Assembly: GCA_029718625.1 (NCBI GenBank) | Contig: CM056395.1 | Span: 22,437,995-22,501,994 of the forward strand | DNA length: 64,000 bases | Source of the DNA: Synaphobranchus kaupii | Lineage: Eukaryota > Chordata > Actinopteri > Anguilliformes > Synaphobranchidae | Direction of reading: 5' to 3' | Shown: positions 45,841-57,081 of the stretch, one piece after another | How positions within the stretch are numbered: position 1 is the stretch's first letter | Layout of the letters: each line of letters begins with the position of its first letter | Made by a program: the position numbers and the translations under genes | Notes under the pieces: model-generated | Told to the model about the DNA's origin: nothing | The model's database searches: none | The model's input: the letters and a program-made list of their open reading frames with translations, nothing else

Positions 45841-47453
45841 AATCTGTTTCACATTGTGTGTTTGTTTTTTTGTTTTTTGTAATGCCTTCCATACGGCAGG
45901 GATACAGATGAACAGTTTACCTGTACTTGTGTACAAGTGTAATGTGTACAAACAGCTTGCCGTGTTCTCTAAATGACTGCTGTCAAAGTCCTTTATGGCA
46001 AAGTCTGATCAAGGCATTGCAATTCCATGCATGTGTAATGATAGAATGCTATAAATATTTCATGTGTTATGGCAGAATGATGGATTCATATTTTAGCAAA
46101 ATGCATAACAGGAAGATTAGCCATGGTACAGAATGCAGCAGGGAGACATTGTTTTAGTCCTTGTTTTTCTGATAGAACAGCGAATGCTTTTTTTTTTTTT
46201 TCTCCCAGACAACACATTTGAAGGCAGCTTGTGAATTTTTAAGAAACTCTGGTATACATGGTATGGAAAATGCCAGTCCTTCATGGACTCAGCGTATGCT
46301 ATAGACGTCGTTATTTTATGAATGAAATCAATAAATAAAAACTCAACCTGTTGATTCAAGCTGCTATTAGCAATCAAGCAATTATCAATAATCGTCACAG
46401 AATACACCTAAACCTGGAAAAATAAACACTGACCAGGGGCACTATCCTGTACAGGAAAATAAAAAGTTGTGTTGCTTTCAAATGCACCTAGGTCTGTATT
46501 CACTATTCTATTCACTATTTTTATTGTTCATTATTCACTATCACTTGTATATTTACTATATTCACATTTTGTTCCTTCCGTGTAATACTGAAAATATGCC
46601 TCACCAACATAAACCATTCCTTAGATGGAATGCATGCTATGAGCGTGCCTCTCCAAAACTGAGCAGAAGTTCTGATACCGCTCTGTCCTCAAAATGGCCG
46701 CTGTATTGTGAGCACATAATGCACAGACTGCAGTCCCGGCGTGTGCTGGTTTTCTGTTTCAGCACCGGTGATTCCTTTTAAACTTTCATTGGCTGAAAGA
46801 GTCCACACACCTTGATCTCTATGCCCTGATTGGCTGCAGACACTGCGGCCCCTCAGGACTGGAGTATGATCCACCTCATATAATGTGTGCATGATTTGTA
46901 TACACATGCAATCCCAGTGAATATAGGCAGATGTATTGTAAGACAAATGTTGTTTCGTAAGACATAAGTTGCTATTAAAGTACAACTAGTTAAGTCAAGG
47001 TATCTGCCAAGACTGTATCCACAGCCATTCTTAGGGGAAGAAATTATCCTTCTCTGCTGTTCGGCTCCTTTCGTATCTATTGGGGACTCACAGTAGACCA
47101 AAAAATAAATAAAATCCACACTTTACAAATGGCAGGCAATACTCAAGCCCATGTGCTACACAGCTCCTCAAACGGAATAGAAACTGCCTCCAGGCCAGGC
47201 CAGACCAAGAAATGGCAGACTAATTGAAGAGGTACACACACACACACACACGCACACGCACGCACGCAAACACACACACACGCACACACACATTTAAAAA
47301 TTGAAAACTAAAGTCATATTTTGTGTAATGACATGTCCCGCACGGTTTTATTTGTTTGTCTTTCCAGCGATTAGCATGCTACAGTAATCAACTGAAGAGA
47401 CCTACAAAACAAGACAAAAATAAAATAAAAATGTAAAACCCACATGAAATGAA
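45841..47453. other. Non-coding stretch with short simple repeats
   Basis: Contains degenerate TTCACTAT repeats at about 46497-46560 and an interrupted (CA)n microsatellite at 47232-47292. No gene recognised. Confidence 0.5.
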
Positions 47454-47618
47454 GGGCCTGATTTACTAAGACCTTTAGCGGGTGCAAAAATGCACATGCA
47501 AAACTAATAACACAACCAATGATTGGTGCAAAACAAATACCATGACCAATCATTGGTAATGTTATTGGTTTTGCGTGCGCTGAAAGGTTTTGCACATGCT
47601 AAAGGTCTTAGTAAATCT
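47454..47618. mobile_element. MITE family C, copy 1
   Basis: Starts GGGCCTGATTTACTAAGACC and ends with the inverse complement (GCTAAAGGTCTTAGTAAATC), lacking the last six terminal bases. The centre is palindromic around CAATGATTGGTGCAAAAC and GACCAATCATTGGT. Closely related copies lie at 60203-60307 and 62467-62643. Non-coding; superfamily uncertain (hAT or Harbinger). Confidence 0.85.
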
Positions 47619-48029
47619 TATGTTTTAGCGAGATGAATATATTATAAGCCTCTCTTCCTGCGGTTGGAGCATGGCGGGGGTGCCCTGGCTGTGACGTTAA
47701 TTTGTGGTTTGTCTGCAGCCAGCTCTCGTCAGACTCAACCATGAAATCCCTCCCCGCTGCCAGCTTCTCACCGGAGAGCACACGACCCAAACTGACAGAA
47801 ATTCTGCATAGTGGGGCCAGTGCGAAATTGCAGCTGACAGTATCAAATGTTTCCTGGGGGCCACAAAATATTGCTCAAGTAATTTGACCTCTGCCTTTAT
47901 TTAACCCGAGGAGATGGAATTTTATTCTTGAATGAATATAAAGTAGAGACAAGGGGGGGTTGGGGGTGTATGCGTCTGTTATTGATTAATGCACGAGAGA
48001 ATGGTAATGCAAGACCGAGTAAAATCTCT
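47619..48029. other. Unannotated stretch with a possible splice acceptor
   Basis: TTAATTTGTGGTTTGTCTGCAG at about 47698-47719 resembles a splice acceptor and is followed by an open frame (SQLSSDSTMKSLPAASFSPE) up to the stop at about 47885. No family is recognised, so this is only a note. Confidence 0.2.
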
Positions 48030-48575
48030 GGTGCATATCTCCGCGTGTCTGGCTGACATCGCAGCCTGGATGTCCACCCGCCAGCCGCGGCTCAGCCCGG
48101 GGAAGAGCTTCCTGCCGTCTGCTGCCTTAATCACTGTCGCTGGCTCCGCGGTGTCTAAATCTCCGGCCGCTGAGGACCTTCGCCGCGGCCCTGAGAGACC
48201 GGCTGAGCTTCCCAGCAGTCATTGCAGCGGATAACCCACTCCTGCGGGCCAAGAACTCGCCCTTTTCTCGGCCAAGAGTCGGCTCCGCGGCAAGCCCCTC
48301 GTAATTTCTTGTCGGGACTGTTTAACCGCCCGCCTGCTACCAGTAGCGGTAGCTAAATTTGCAGATGCCGCCCCACTTCTTACCGCCCTTCGCCGTGTTC
48401 CGGTGGCCACTCGCGGCCAATTCAACTGCCATTGGCCAAGCCGTGAGTGGTGTCGCCCCACCTAGCGTTCGCACAATGACTGCGCCGTACGTCGTACCCT
48501 ACAATCGGATCCGTCCGCCGGGCTCGCTCTCGCCGGCGAGCGGTTCGGTCTCTCAGCAGCCAGTCTTCACCACCC
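48030..48575. promoter_or_regulatory. CpG-rich block, possible CpG island or promoter
   Basis: This interval has many CpG dinucleotides (for example CCGCGGCAAGC, CGCCGCGGCC and GGCTCGCTCTCGCCGGCGAG) in a region otherwise AT-rich. It contains a CCAAT-type motif on both strands around GCCATTGGCCAA (48429-48440). That is what a vertebrate CpG-island promoter could look like, but no first exon was recognised on either side. Open frames in it are short and unfamiliar. Confidence 0.4.
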
Positions 48576-48829
48576 TCATCACCTGATGGTGGAGTGACCT
48601 TCCACGCCCAGCGTGGGAGGGAGCCAGACTATCCGGCTGTTCCTCACAATTATCTGAGAAGCAATCGTTTCAGACTTCACCTTAATTAATGTTAATCTCC
48701 CGTTCTTCCACAGCAGGTCTTGTGGCACATGCCTCAACGACATTGATTTGAGTGTTTGAGTGTGCCTTTGCCTTGCAAAGCTCTCCAGCCTCGCTTGTTG
48801 TTTTTCTTACCATGTTAAATGCACATTTT
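48576..48829. other. Non-coding stretch, nothing recognised
   Basis: No feature recognised. Confidence 0.4.
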
Positions 48830-48880
48830 GGTAAATTGCTTCAGGGAAAATGCTTCTGCCAAATGCCTAAATGGTAAATT
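48830..48880 (+). repeat. Solo SINE/LINE 3' tail fragment
   Basis: GTAAATTGCTTCAGGGAAAA, then TGCTTCTGCCAAATGCC and AAATGG, is a diverged version of the tail GTAAGTCGCTCTGGATAAGA…TGCTAAATGCC at 32329-32561. Confidence 0.5.
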
Positions 48881-51800
48881 GGACATCATGTGTAACAGTC
48901 ATCCAAGAAACAAATATGCATTATACTAGCACGTGAGACCACAACAATGATAAATTGTATAAAAGCAATATTAGCACATACGTATCACAGTATTTGCAGG
49001 TTGCCAAACATTAAATCAGCATCTTCCTGCATCAAAGAAACTTGCCAATACTGCTGAACTATGATTTTTCAAAGAGCAGCATTGTAATATATCTGAATCC
49101 ACTTGACCTACATTACGAGATGTCATCCCTTGTGCGATTCCTCTGTGGTTTTTCATTTTTGCACTGCCAATATTTTTCTATATATTTTTGTCTTATTTTA
49201 TTTTTTTCCTCATCTCTCTTTCATCAATCTTTTATTGACCACATTGTGTAAAGAAAAAAAGAGGTGCTTTTGTCCGTTGTTTGTCTTGGTTTTGAAGAAT
49301 GATGAAAAGCATAATAATAAAAAAAAGGCGCACTCTGGTGTTGAAGTGATTTGTTACTGGACACGGGGAAGAGGACACGTGTACGGTCCAGAAGCGGGAA
49401 GGTAAGGTGGCGAATAAACATGTAGGAGATGAAGGAGAGGCGATCAGGAGAGACCGTTCGAAGAGCGCGGAGCTTGGCAGCGGTTTTGTGAGACGGCAGG
49501 ATCGGAGGCAGGCCAAGCTCAGTAAGGGGGGTAACTGTAGAGCAGGTGAAGGCAATGGTGCTTGGGACTGGGGGGTGGAGGAGGTGCAGATGGGGACCTA
49601 CAGAACCCGCGGATGAGCGCGTGGATAACGATCTCTCGCCCTCGGAACGCGACGAGAGCCATTTGCGTTGCTACGCATTGTACTTGCAAATTTTCCAGAT
49701 AACTTTTTTTCTTTTTTTCTTCCAGAATCTGGATTGGATTGTACTCTGCCTGCACTTTAAAAAGACAAGAGTTCAGCCAGTATGTGCTGTCGCTCAGATG
49801 AGTGTATTTCACAACCTCGTATCGCTTACAACAGACAAGGCTGAAAATAAAGGAACGTTGGATTCCATGTTTTAACACTGTGGTTGTCTGCAACCTATCA
49901 ATTCTCTGTGTTAGTGTGTGTACAAAAATGCACAAGGTAAAGCAATGCGAACTACTGAGATTACATTTATGCATCTTGTTTTACTTTTTTTGGAGGACAA
50001 ACCCTGGTGCCCTTTAAGTAGTTGTACTTCTTGCAACATTCTGAGGCTTGTTCACTACCCATGTTTATTGTGATTGATAGTAGAAGTATTCTGCAGGGTC
50101 AAGGGACTCTTTTGTTTGGCAAAGTACATTACTCAGCTGTGTCCTTATGAGAACTCCGCCTGGCTATGTGATCAGAGATTATTTGGAGAATTCAATTACG
50201 GTAAAGTTTTATAAGGTCCATTGGCCACAACCAAATCAAAAAGCGTGACACAATTCCAGCCCTAGAGCTTGAGGCCGCTTCGTCAGGCATAAGAAACCGT
50301 TCTCCAAAAGAAAGATGAGGTATGGATTTTTAATTTGCGATCGACAGGTCGATCAAAGTTTCGGCTTAATTTCGACCCTGAAAATATTCTCGTAACCTGG
50401 ATACACAAGTCTACGGGACCGCACAGCTAGTGCATGAGTTTCAAATGCACCTAGGTTCTAAGTTGCTGTAACCTATTTCCTAAAAATTCATATACATAGG
50501 ATGCAACAAAAAAAAGGAGGAAGGAGTCTGTAACATGCGGTATAATGTAGTGAACATGAAAAGAACCTCCTCTAATAGCATCATGCATGTTTGGGAGACT
50601 TGAGTGGCCCTAGATACCCAACTGCACCTGGATGAATACAGGTTGCATTTTGAGCCATACACTTATCCATCACACTAACCGGCCTCTGTCTACAGCGCTG
50701 TTTAAGAACTAAAAATAGAGTCCCCTGCAGTGACGTTAACTTTCTTCACGTGGCCCCGTGTGAATACCGGTTTTCCCTTTAAAAAAAGACAGTACTTTTA
50801 TTTTTATTTTATTTTTTTTTCCCCAAGAGATATTCAAATATTAAAGCAGTTCACACAACATCCAATGCATATTACAAAAGGCTATTAGATGCCATCTGAA
50901 ACCTAATGTGGACAAATGAATTATGTAAAATGTCAATTTGTTACCCTTATGGGAGTAGATCAGTGCTTTAATTAAGTAGTGTCATTGTTATTGTTGAGCA
51001 GCTCAGGAGAATCAAGCCATGAAATATAGTTGTTATGGCAGAAGGTTTAGTTTTCATAATAAAACATAATTACCCGATCATAATTCTTTAGGTTGGAAGA
51101 ATCCCATTTTGTTCAATAAACTTAGACAAGGCACAAATTCAAAGACTATAATTACAGCAAAGAAATACTACACTAATATAAATTTGCCTGATAATAACAT
51201 ATACAACAAATAAATCCTATGTAGTATTATTATTGTATAATAATCATGTTAACCATGTAGGACTTTACCCTTTACCTGATTTACCCTTTCAGAATATGTA
51301 ACCAACATCATGAGCAAACAGCAAAAATAGGGACAAACTCCCACAGTGGTATTTCTTAATCTCTCGAAGACAATAGTGCTACTGTTCATCTCACCAGCCT
51401 TGGTTTTCGGGCCATGATCCCTGCCCAGCAAACTTTATGTTCACTTAAAAATAAGTTTTCAGATTGTGACATTTGGAGGTTTAGACATGAATTATACTGC
51501 ATCGGTCTTAACAGTCTCCAGCTTCTGCTCCTCAGAAGCCATTGGATAAGGATGATACAGCCTTTGTTTGACTTCAGTTGTAACCATGGTTACCAATCTG
51601 CTGGAACAGCAAACAGAAACTCAATAGCCCCTTTATATGGAATGAGCAGAATACTTTTGACAAGTCTTGGAAAATGTCTGGAGTTTTGAGGTGTTTTGAG
51701 GTGCATTTACACCTATTTTATTTTTTTTTAAGAATCACAAATGGCCTTTGACTGTTTGGGATTCGTCAGAACCAAATGTCTTTTAACAAGGAACAACATG

Positions 51801-53174
51801 AATCAATGATAACAAATCAAAGGAAGCTAAATTTGTTTCTGGAACGGCAAGATTCCTTCTCGTCTGTGTTAAACGAAAGTCCTTCATATATAATGATTTA
51901 TTCTCCCTTCTGCGTAATATAAATCAATAATCAGCTTTTTATTGTTAGATCTGAGCCACTGTTAGTTATATTATCACGCCACAAACACAATACAAGGAAG
52001 ATAGTGCCAGTATCTGACCCCTTGTTGAGTTATTCTACAAAATCAGTTTATGTATGTAAAATCCTGCTGTGATTGCAATCCCTACATAAACCTATTTATT
52101 CACATGACATACATTTGTTAACATAGTTTTGACACATGTCCTTGATTGTGAGACTCATAAATGTGTATATAAATCACATATACATGTTCCAGGCTTGAGT
52201 GAACCTGAACTCATTCTTACAGGTTTCATATTTACAATAGCATTTGATATCCCATCAATGGAGGTGAAAAATGATTTGGTAACATTATTACTGCCAATGC
52301 CTGTCACAAAAACAAATCACATACAGAGTATGTCTGCAGGTCCAGTATTAGGCGAGGGAGAGAGGGAGATGCATTGTGCTTGGTATAGAGCACCTACACA
52401 CACACCCACACGGACAGGCACACAAATCTCTATAAGCTGTCTAAAAAGTTCTGACAAGACGTGCAGTCGTGTGTGTGTGTGTGTGTGTGTGTGGGTGATG
52501 GACATAACGTGATAAATTCAAATATATATTTTTTTCTCTCCTCATTGTAATGAGATAAAGGGGAACAAGAACATTGTCATTATTTGTCATTTTTATCAAA
52601 AGACAAAGTACACAATTACTTCAATTTGGTCAGTAATTGTATGTTGATGATAAATCACAATAGCCAGTTGAATAAGACGTGTGAAATCCACTTTGTATAA
52701 AATTATCTTGACGAACTTGCTGATAGAATGCTATTATATAATAGCTGTGTTCATTCAAAATGAGACATTTGTTTTTGTAATAAATTCGACAGTTGGCTTT
52801 CAATGGCTTTTATTAAAGTGGTACAAAAGTAAAATATTTTTTGTTCAAAAATTAACTCATTTTCAAGTTGGCACATTACCCATTAGTGTGAATCCAAGTG
52901 AGTGCATCAACCATTCTGACATTATATTGCCCCTATATAATTAAGAAGTTTTCTGATAATTATTTTCTAGCTTCACACAACATTGCAGTCATTCATTTAG
53001 AACAGGGATGGGAAATCTTATCCGAAAAGGGAATATTTTGGGCTAATTAATGAAAAGTGGGATGAAACTATTGTGAGTCTGGACAGTCCACCTTCCTTTC
53101 ATATATATATATATATATATATTTTTATTCAGCGAGGTCAAAAGCAGAGAGGCTGATCAGTGGTGTGGCACTCT
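48881..53174. other. Non-coding stretch with simple repeats
   Basis: Contains a (TG)n repeat at 52469-52494 with short CA repeats nearby, and an (AT)n repeat at 53100-53121. The 151-codon minus frame at 49519-49974 and other open frames show no recognisable motif. No gene supported. Confidence 0.45.
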
Positions 53175-53268
53175 AACATCTAACACTGCTGGTGCACATT
53201 TAACACCCTAAGGTGTTTATATGAGACCACTGTCTCATATAAACACCCTGGGGTGTTAAATGTACACC
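53175..53268. repeat. Hairpin-forming inverted repeat, 37-bp arms and 4-bp loop
   Basis: Arm 1 (53191-53227) and arm 2 (53232-53268) pair at 34 of 37 positions around the loop CACT. Arm 1 begins GGTGCACATTTAACACCC and ends TTTATATGAGAC. One arm plus its upstream flank (CTAACACTGCTGG) recurs, inverted, at 16901-16957, so this is a dispersed family. Confidence 0.9.
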
Positions 53269-53621
53269 AACCTTTTTGTTATGCAGGCAAGGGTTCATTG
53301 CCTATTACGCATGGTACAGCATTTCTTCAATCCGCACTACATTTGAACATTTTGGTTTCATTGCGGCTTTCTTTCCTTAAAATTGAACTGTCCCTTCCCA
53401 TCTATGGAGGAAAAACATTGTAGTAGACTCTCACAAAGCTGTACTCAAGGAAAAGAGCCACATGGATTTTAACCAGAATATTCCGGGGGGAATTTATTTG
53501 ATTTTTTTTTAAACAAAACAGTCCCAGATTCAATCAACAGGTGTCCTTAACATTTTTTATTTTTTTTCCAAGAACACAGTTTGTTGTGTTAATATTGGCG
53601 CAGAAAACGTCTTTCTTCTGG
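53269..53621. other. Non-coding stretch, nothing recognised
   Basis: No feature recognised. It ends at the hAT target site. Confidence 0.4.
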
Positions 53622-53629
53622 GTCTGAAC

Positions 53630-54776
53630 CAGGGTATGTGAGCGGTGCGGAGCGGGGAGCGGAGCTGCGTGATTTTGCCTGGAGCGAGCAGCGGCTTTTT
53701 AGAAAGTCGGAACGTCTGCGTTCTCTCTCGCTCCAAGATTGCTCTGATACCGCTCCATCCCACAAGCAAACGCATGTTAAACGTCAGCATTCACCACATT
53801 CTTATACACTCTGTTAAGGTTAGCTGCAGTCAGACATGGAATTTGTCAAATATTATCGGAAAGAAAAGGACAAAATTACAATTGTTTTGTAAAAATAAAT
53901 GACACAGAGGATGAACGCGGGTGTGGGTAGATGATTACTATGACCAGGGATTAGTTGTGGAATCTAAAAAGATGTGTCTAGAAAACATGATGAAGTTTTC
54001 CATGCATACAAAAATGTTTGATGGGGTTTGTGTCTCTCCTCTCCCAGATGAGTAGCCTAGGCTAGCTATTCAAGAACGGAGCGGGAAATAGAAAACCCGG
54101 AGCGGAGTTGGAACGGAGTGATTACTGAAAGCTTTGAGCGGGGGGCGGGAAATAGAAAACCCGGAGCGGAGTTGGAACGGAGTGATTACTGAAAGCTTTG
54201 AGCGGGGAGCGGGAAATAGAAAACCCGGAGCGGAGTTGGAACGGAGTGATTAATGAAAGCTTTGAGCGGGGAGCGGGAAATAGAAAACCCGGAGCGGAGT
54301 TGGAGCGGAGTGATTACTGAAAGCTTTGAGCGTAAAATAGAAAACCCGGAGCGGAGTTGGAGTGGAGTGATTACTGAAAGCTTTGAGCGGGGAGCGGGAA
54401 ATAAAAAACCCGGAGTGGAGATGGAGCGGAGTGTTTACAGAAAGCTTTGAGTGGGAAATAGAAAACCCGGAGCAGAGTTGGAATGGAGTGATTACTGAAA
54501 GCTTTGAGCGGGGAGCGGGAAATAGAAAACCCGGAGCGGAGTTGGAATGGAGTGATTACAGAAAGCTTTAAGCGGGAAATAGAAAACCCGGAGCGGAGTT
54601 GGAATGGAGTGAGTACTGAAACCTTTGAGCGGGGAGCGGTAAATAGAAAACCCGGAGCGGAGATGGAGTGGAGTGATTACAGAAAGCTTTGAGCGGGGAG
54701 CGGGAAATAGAAATCCCGGAGTGGAGTGATTACAGAAAGCTTTGAGCGGGGAGCTCCACTCTGCTCACATACTCTG
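53630..54776. mobile_element. hAT element with internal minisatellite and perfect 8-bp target duplication
   Basis: The 1147-bp element starts CAGGGTATGTGAGCGGTGCG and ends …CACTCTGCTCACATACTCTG, an inverted repeat of hAT type (CAG…CTG). GTCTGAAC flanks it perfectly on both sides (53622-53629 and 54777-54784), the 8-bp duplication expected for hAT. The first 120 bases are full of GGAGCGG and CGCTCC words, a pattern expected of subterminal transposase-binding motifs. An interior of about 300 bp (53770-54070) is unique and could hide a transposase relic, although no frame is convincing. The right half is a tandem array. Confidence 0.93.
54067..54750 (+). repeat. 57/64-bp minisatellite inside the hAT element, about 11 copies
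   Basis: Units contain GGGAAATAGAAAACCCGGAG, CGGAGTTGGAACGGAGTG and ATTACTGAAAGCTTTGAG. The GCTTTGAG landmark recurs at 54131, 54195, 54259, 54323, 54380, 54444, 54501, 54565, 54622 (as CCTTTGAG), 54686 and 54739. The spacing is 64, 64, 64, 57, 64, 57, 64, 57, 64 and a shortened 53. The 7-bp difference is presence or absence of GGGGAGC. Part of the unit (GAGCGGGGAGCGG) matches the element's own subterminal sequence. Confidence 0.95.
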
Positions 54777-54784
54777 GTCTGAAC

Positions 54785-54845
54785 GCCATTTTATTCAGAA
54801 GCACGAAAGTATGGAGACACAAAGGAGGTGATAATTAAAAGGGGA
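54785..54845. other. Short spacer
   Basis: No feature recognised. Confidence 0.4.
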
Positions 54846-54867
54846 GGGGGGGGGGGGGGGGGGGGGG
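54846..54867. repeat. G homopolymer
   Basis: About 22 G in a row, 70 bases past the hAT element. Confidence 0.9.
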
Positions 54868-56855
54868 TTTGACAGCTGCAGTATGTAACCTGTCAGCTGT
54901 CAAACTAAGTAGCTGTCTGTGTACCTGTGTAGCTATCATCCTGGCATATGAACCCAAGCCAAATATGATGTATCCAATGACTACAAACAACTCAACATCA
55001 AGGCCAGTAGTCAATCACATTTTTTACACAAACATACACAAATGACATGTATGAGGTACCATCTCAAACATATTACACATTACACTCAACCTTGTTTCAG
55101 TAAATAAATAAATTTAATTGGCCATTACTTAGTACAAAATCAAATGGATACTGTATATACAGTATACTGTGTATTGTAATTTATTTCAGAAAAATTTCAA
55201 TATTTGAACTGCTGCAATTAATTTATACTATCAAGGATATATGATATATTTGTAGATTCAGAGAGACATATGACGTATTGCTTCAAACAATGGAGAAAAA
55301 AAAGGATATTCTACACTACATGGATTGGAGAGACCCACGGTGAGTAGTGTTTCTAAGGGCATAAGAGGATCTTCAATTATTGTACGGGTTAGAAAATAAC
55401 ATAATTGAAAAAATTATCAACCTTCACCCATTCAATGTGTGACCTTACAAAAGAGTAACCAGACCCTGTGTGTGTAAAATAGCCTAGATGGCCAGTAAGT
55501 AAGTGTCGTTAAGGACTCAGGCATCAGTGTAATTTTAGCTATGTCTAGACAATCATCAAAATGGCTTAATTCATTGACTGTAAGTACATTGGAGAGTGTA
55601 GTTTTGGAGAGTATTGTGCCTAATAACAAATTGCCTTGATGGTACACCTGGTATTAGTAATGTACATTGAGTCTTTTTCATGCGCTCTTTCAACTGCTCT
55701 ATCAGCAGTTGTTAATGTGTCCAAACACTAGTGGAAATTACATATGCGTGCCTTGTACAGTACTTTGAATTATTAATGTGGATTTATTTTCAAATGTCCC
55801 CTTATTTGTTGTAAGTCACATATCCAATGCAGGCAAGGGGGACTGTGACCAAGGTATGAAAGGCCATGCTTGCCCTCTGAACAGTCTTAATTCTTAAAAC
55901 TTAATTTCCCTAAGTGCAACAATAAGCAAGAAATTGTCTCGTGCCAAACCCTCAATGATGACATGAGAACAAAGGTTAAAGACTACATTGGTTACAATAA
56001 TGTTGGATGGATTATCACTGTGTAAAATGAAGCAAACAAACAAACAATCAGAAATTTGAATCAAACTTAGATTTACAGTTCAATCAAACTGGAGTTACAA
56101 TTAAGTGTAACCTTTTTTTCGTTCTTCATAAACACGCTTTAGCGAGAACAGATATCACCTTGCTAACATGCTTTTGTTTTTTGAGATAATAAAAAAATAT
56201 ATATTTAAATTTAAAGGTAGATGATGACAGTCCCGGCTGCAGTCTCTCTGGGGCCCCACACATTCTTTCACTCCAGTGCTGGAGGTATCTGTGCCAAACA
56301 CACATAGCATAGTAGGCAAAGCCAAGTGCCAAGAAATAAGTGCAAACAAGACCCGTTAATGAGGCAGGGAGACAGCAATTGAAATGGTCGCATCAGTTGG
56401 ACCGTTCCTTATCACATTATCGTGATCTCGGTTCTTCAAGAGAGGTTAATGATGGTCATTACAGCCAACCGACGGACCAACTGCCTACCACGTCACACAA
56501 AGCAAATAAATGAAATAAAAGATTATTTCGGTCCCAATGAAATAAAAAGAAGACATCCAAGAAGAACTATTTATTGCAGGATGTGGCGTTGGCCCAAAGC
56601 AGAATGGATTAGCATCTGTCCAGTTCATCCCATCAGCTGGAAAACCCTGAGGCTGCATCTGGCAGCCATTCCATAACATTTATTTATTTTCTATTTAAGG
56701 TTATTTTTTTATTTTATTTTGTGGTATCTGACAATTACTTTGACCAACAGTGGTTCCACTGGGTTTTATTGAGGGGATCAGAGTATTTTAGGCCATCGTT
56801 CGAGTACCAGCATATCCAGTAAATACTACCATATAAAAAAAACAAAAAAACAAAA
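54868..56855. other. Non-coding stretch, nothing recognised
   Basis: No exon, RNA gene or repeat recognised. A small palindrome around TACTGTATATACAGTATA lies near 55150. Confidence 0.45.
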
Positions 56856-56860
56856 TGGCC

Positions 56861-57081
56861 GACACTGGGGTCACAGAGAAAGCATATTGGTTAAGGAACT
56901 GGGCTTGTGACTCTGAGGTTGTGGATATTGTTCTCAGGTGGCGCTCTGGTATTGTGCCCTTGAAGAAGGTATTTAACCTGAATTACTTTAGTAAATATCC
57001 AGCTGTATAAATGGATTGTATGCAAAGAAGCTGTATAAGTCATTTGGGATATGAGCCTCTATTAAATGCCTGAAATGTAAA
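56861..57081 (+). repeat. tRNA-derived SINE, moderately diverged
   Basis: Same order as the copy at 32329-32561: ATTGGTTAAGGAACTGGGC (head), GCCCTTGAAGAAGGTATTTA, CAGCTGTATAAATGGATTG and a decayed tail ending ATTAAATGCCTGAAATGTAA. The B box region (GATATTGTTCTCAGG) is mutated, so polymerase III transcription is unlikely. Confidence 0.82.

Noticed and set aside
49519..49974. 151-codon minus-strand frame as a gene
   Set aside because: Overlapping plus-strand frames are similarly open, the C-terminal part is low complexity (Pro/Ser) and no family is recognised.
54253..54692. Repeated short frames rich in ENPERSWSGV-like peptides
   Set aside because: They are the 57/64-bp minisatellite of the hAT element. 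The 64-bp units break the frame each time.
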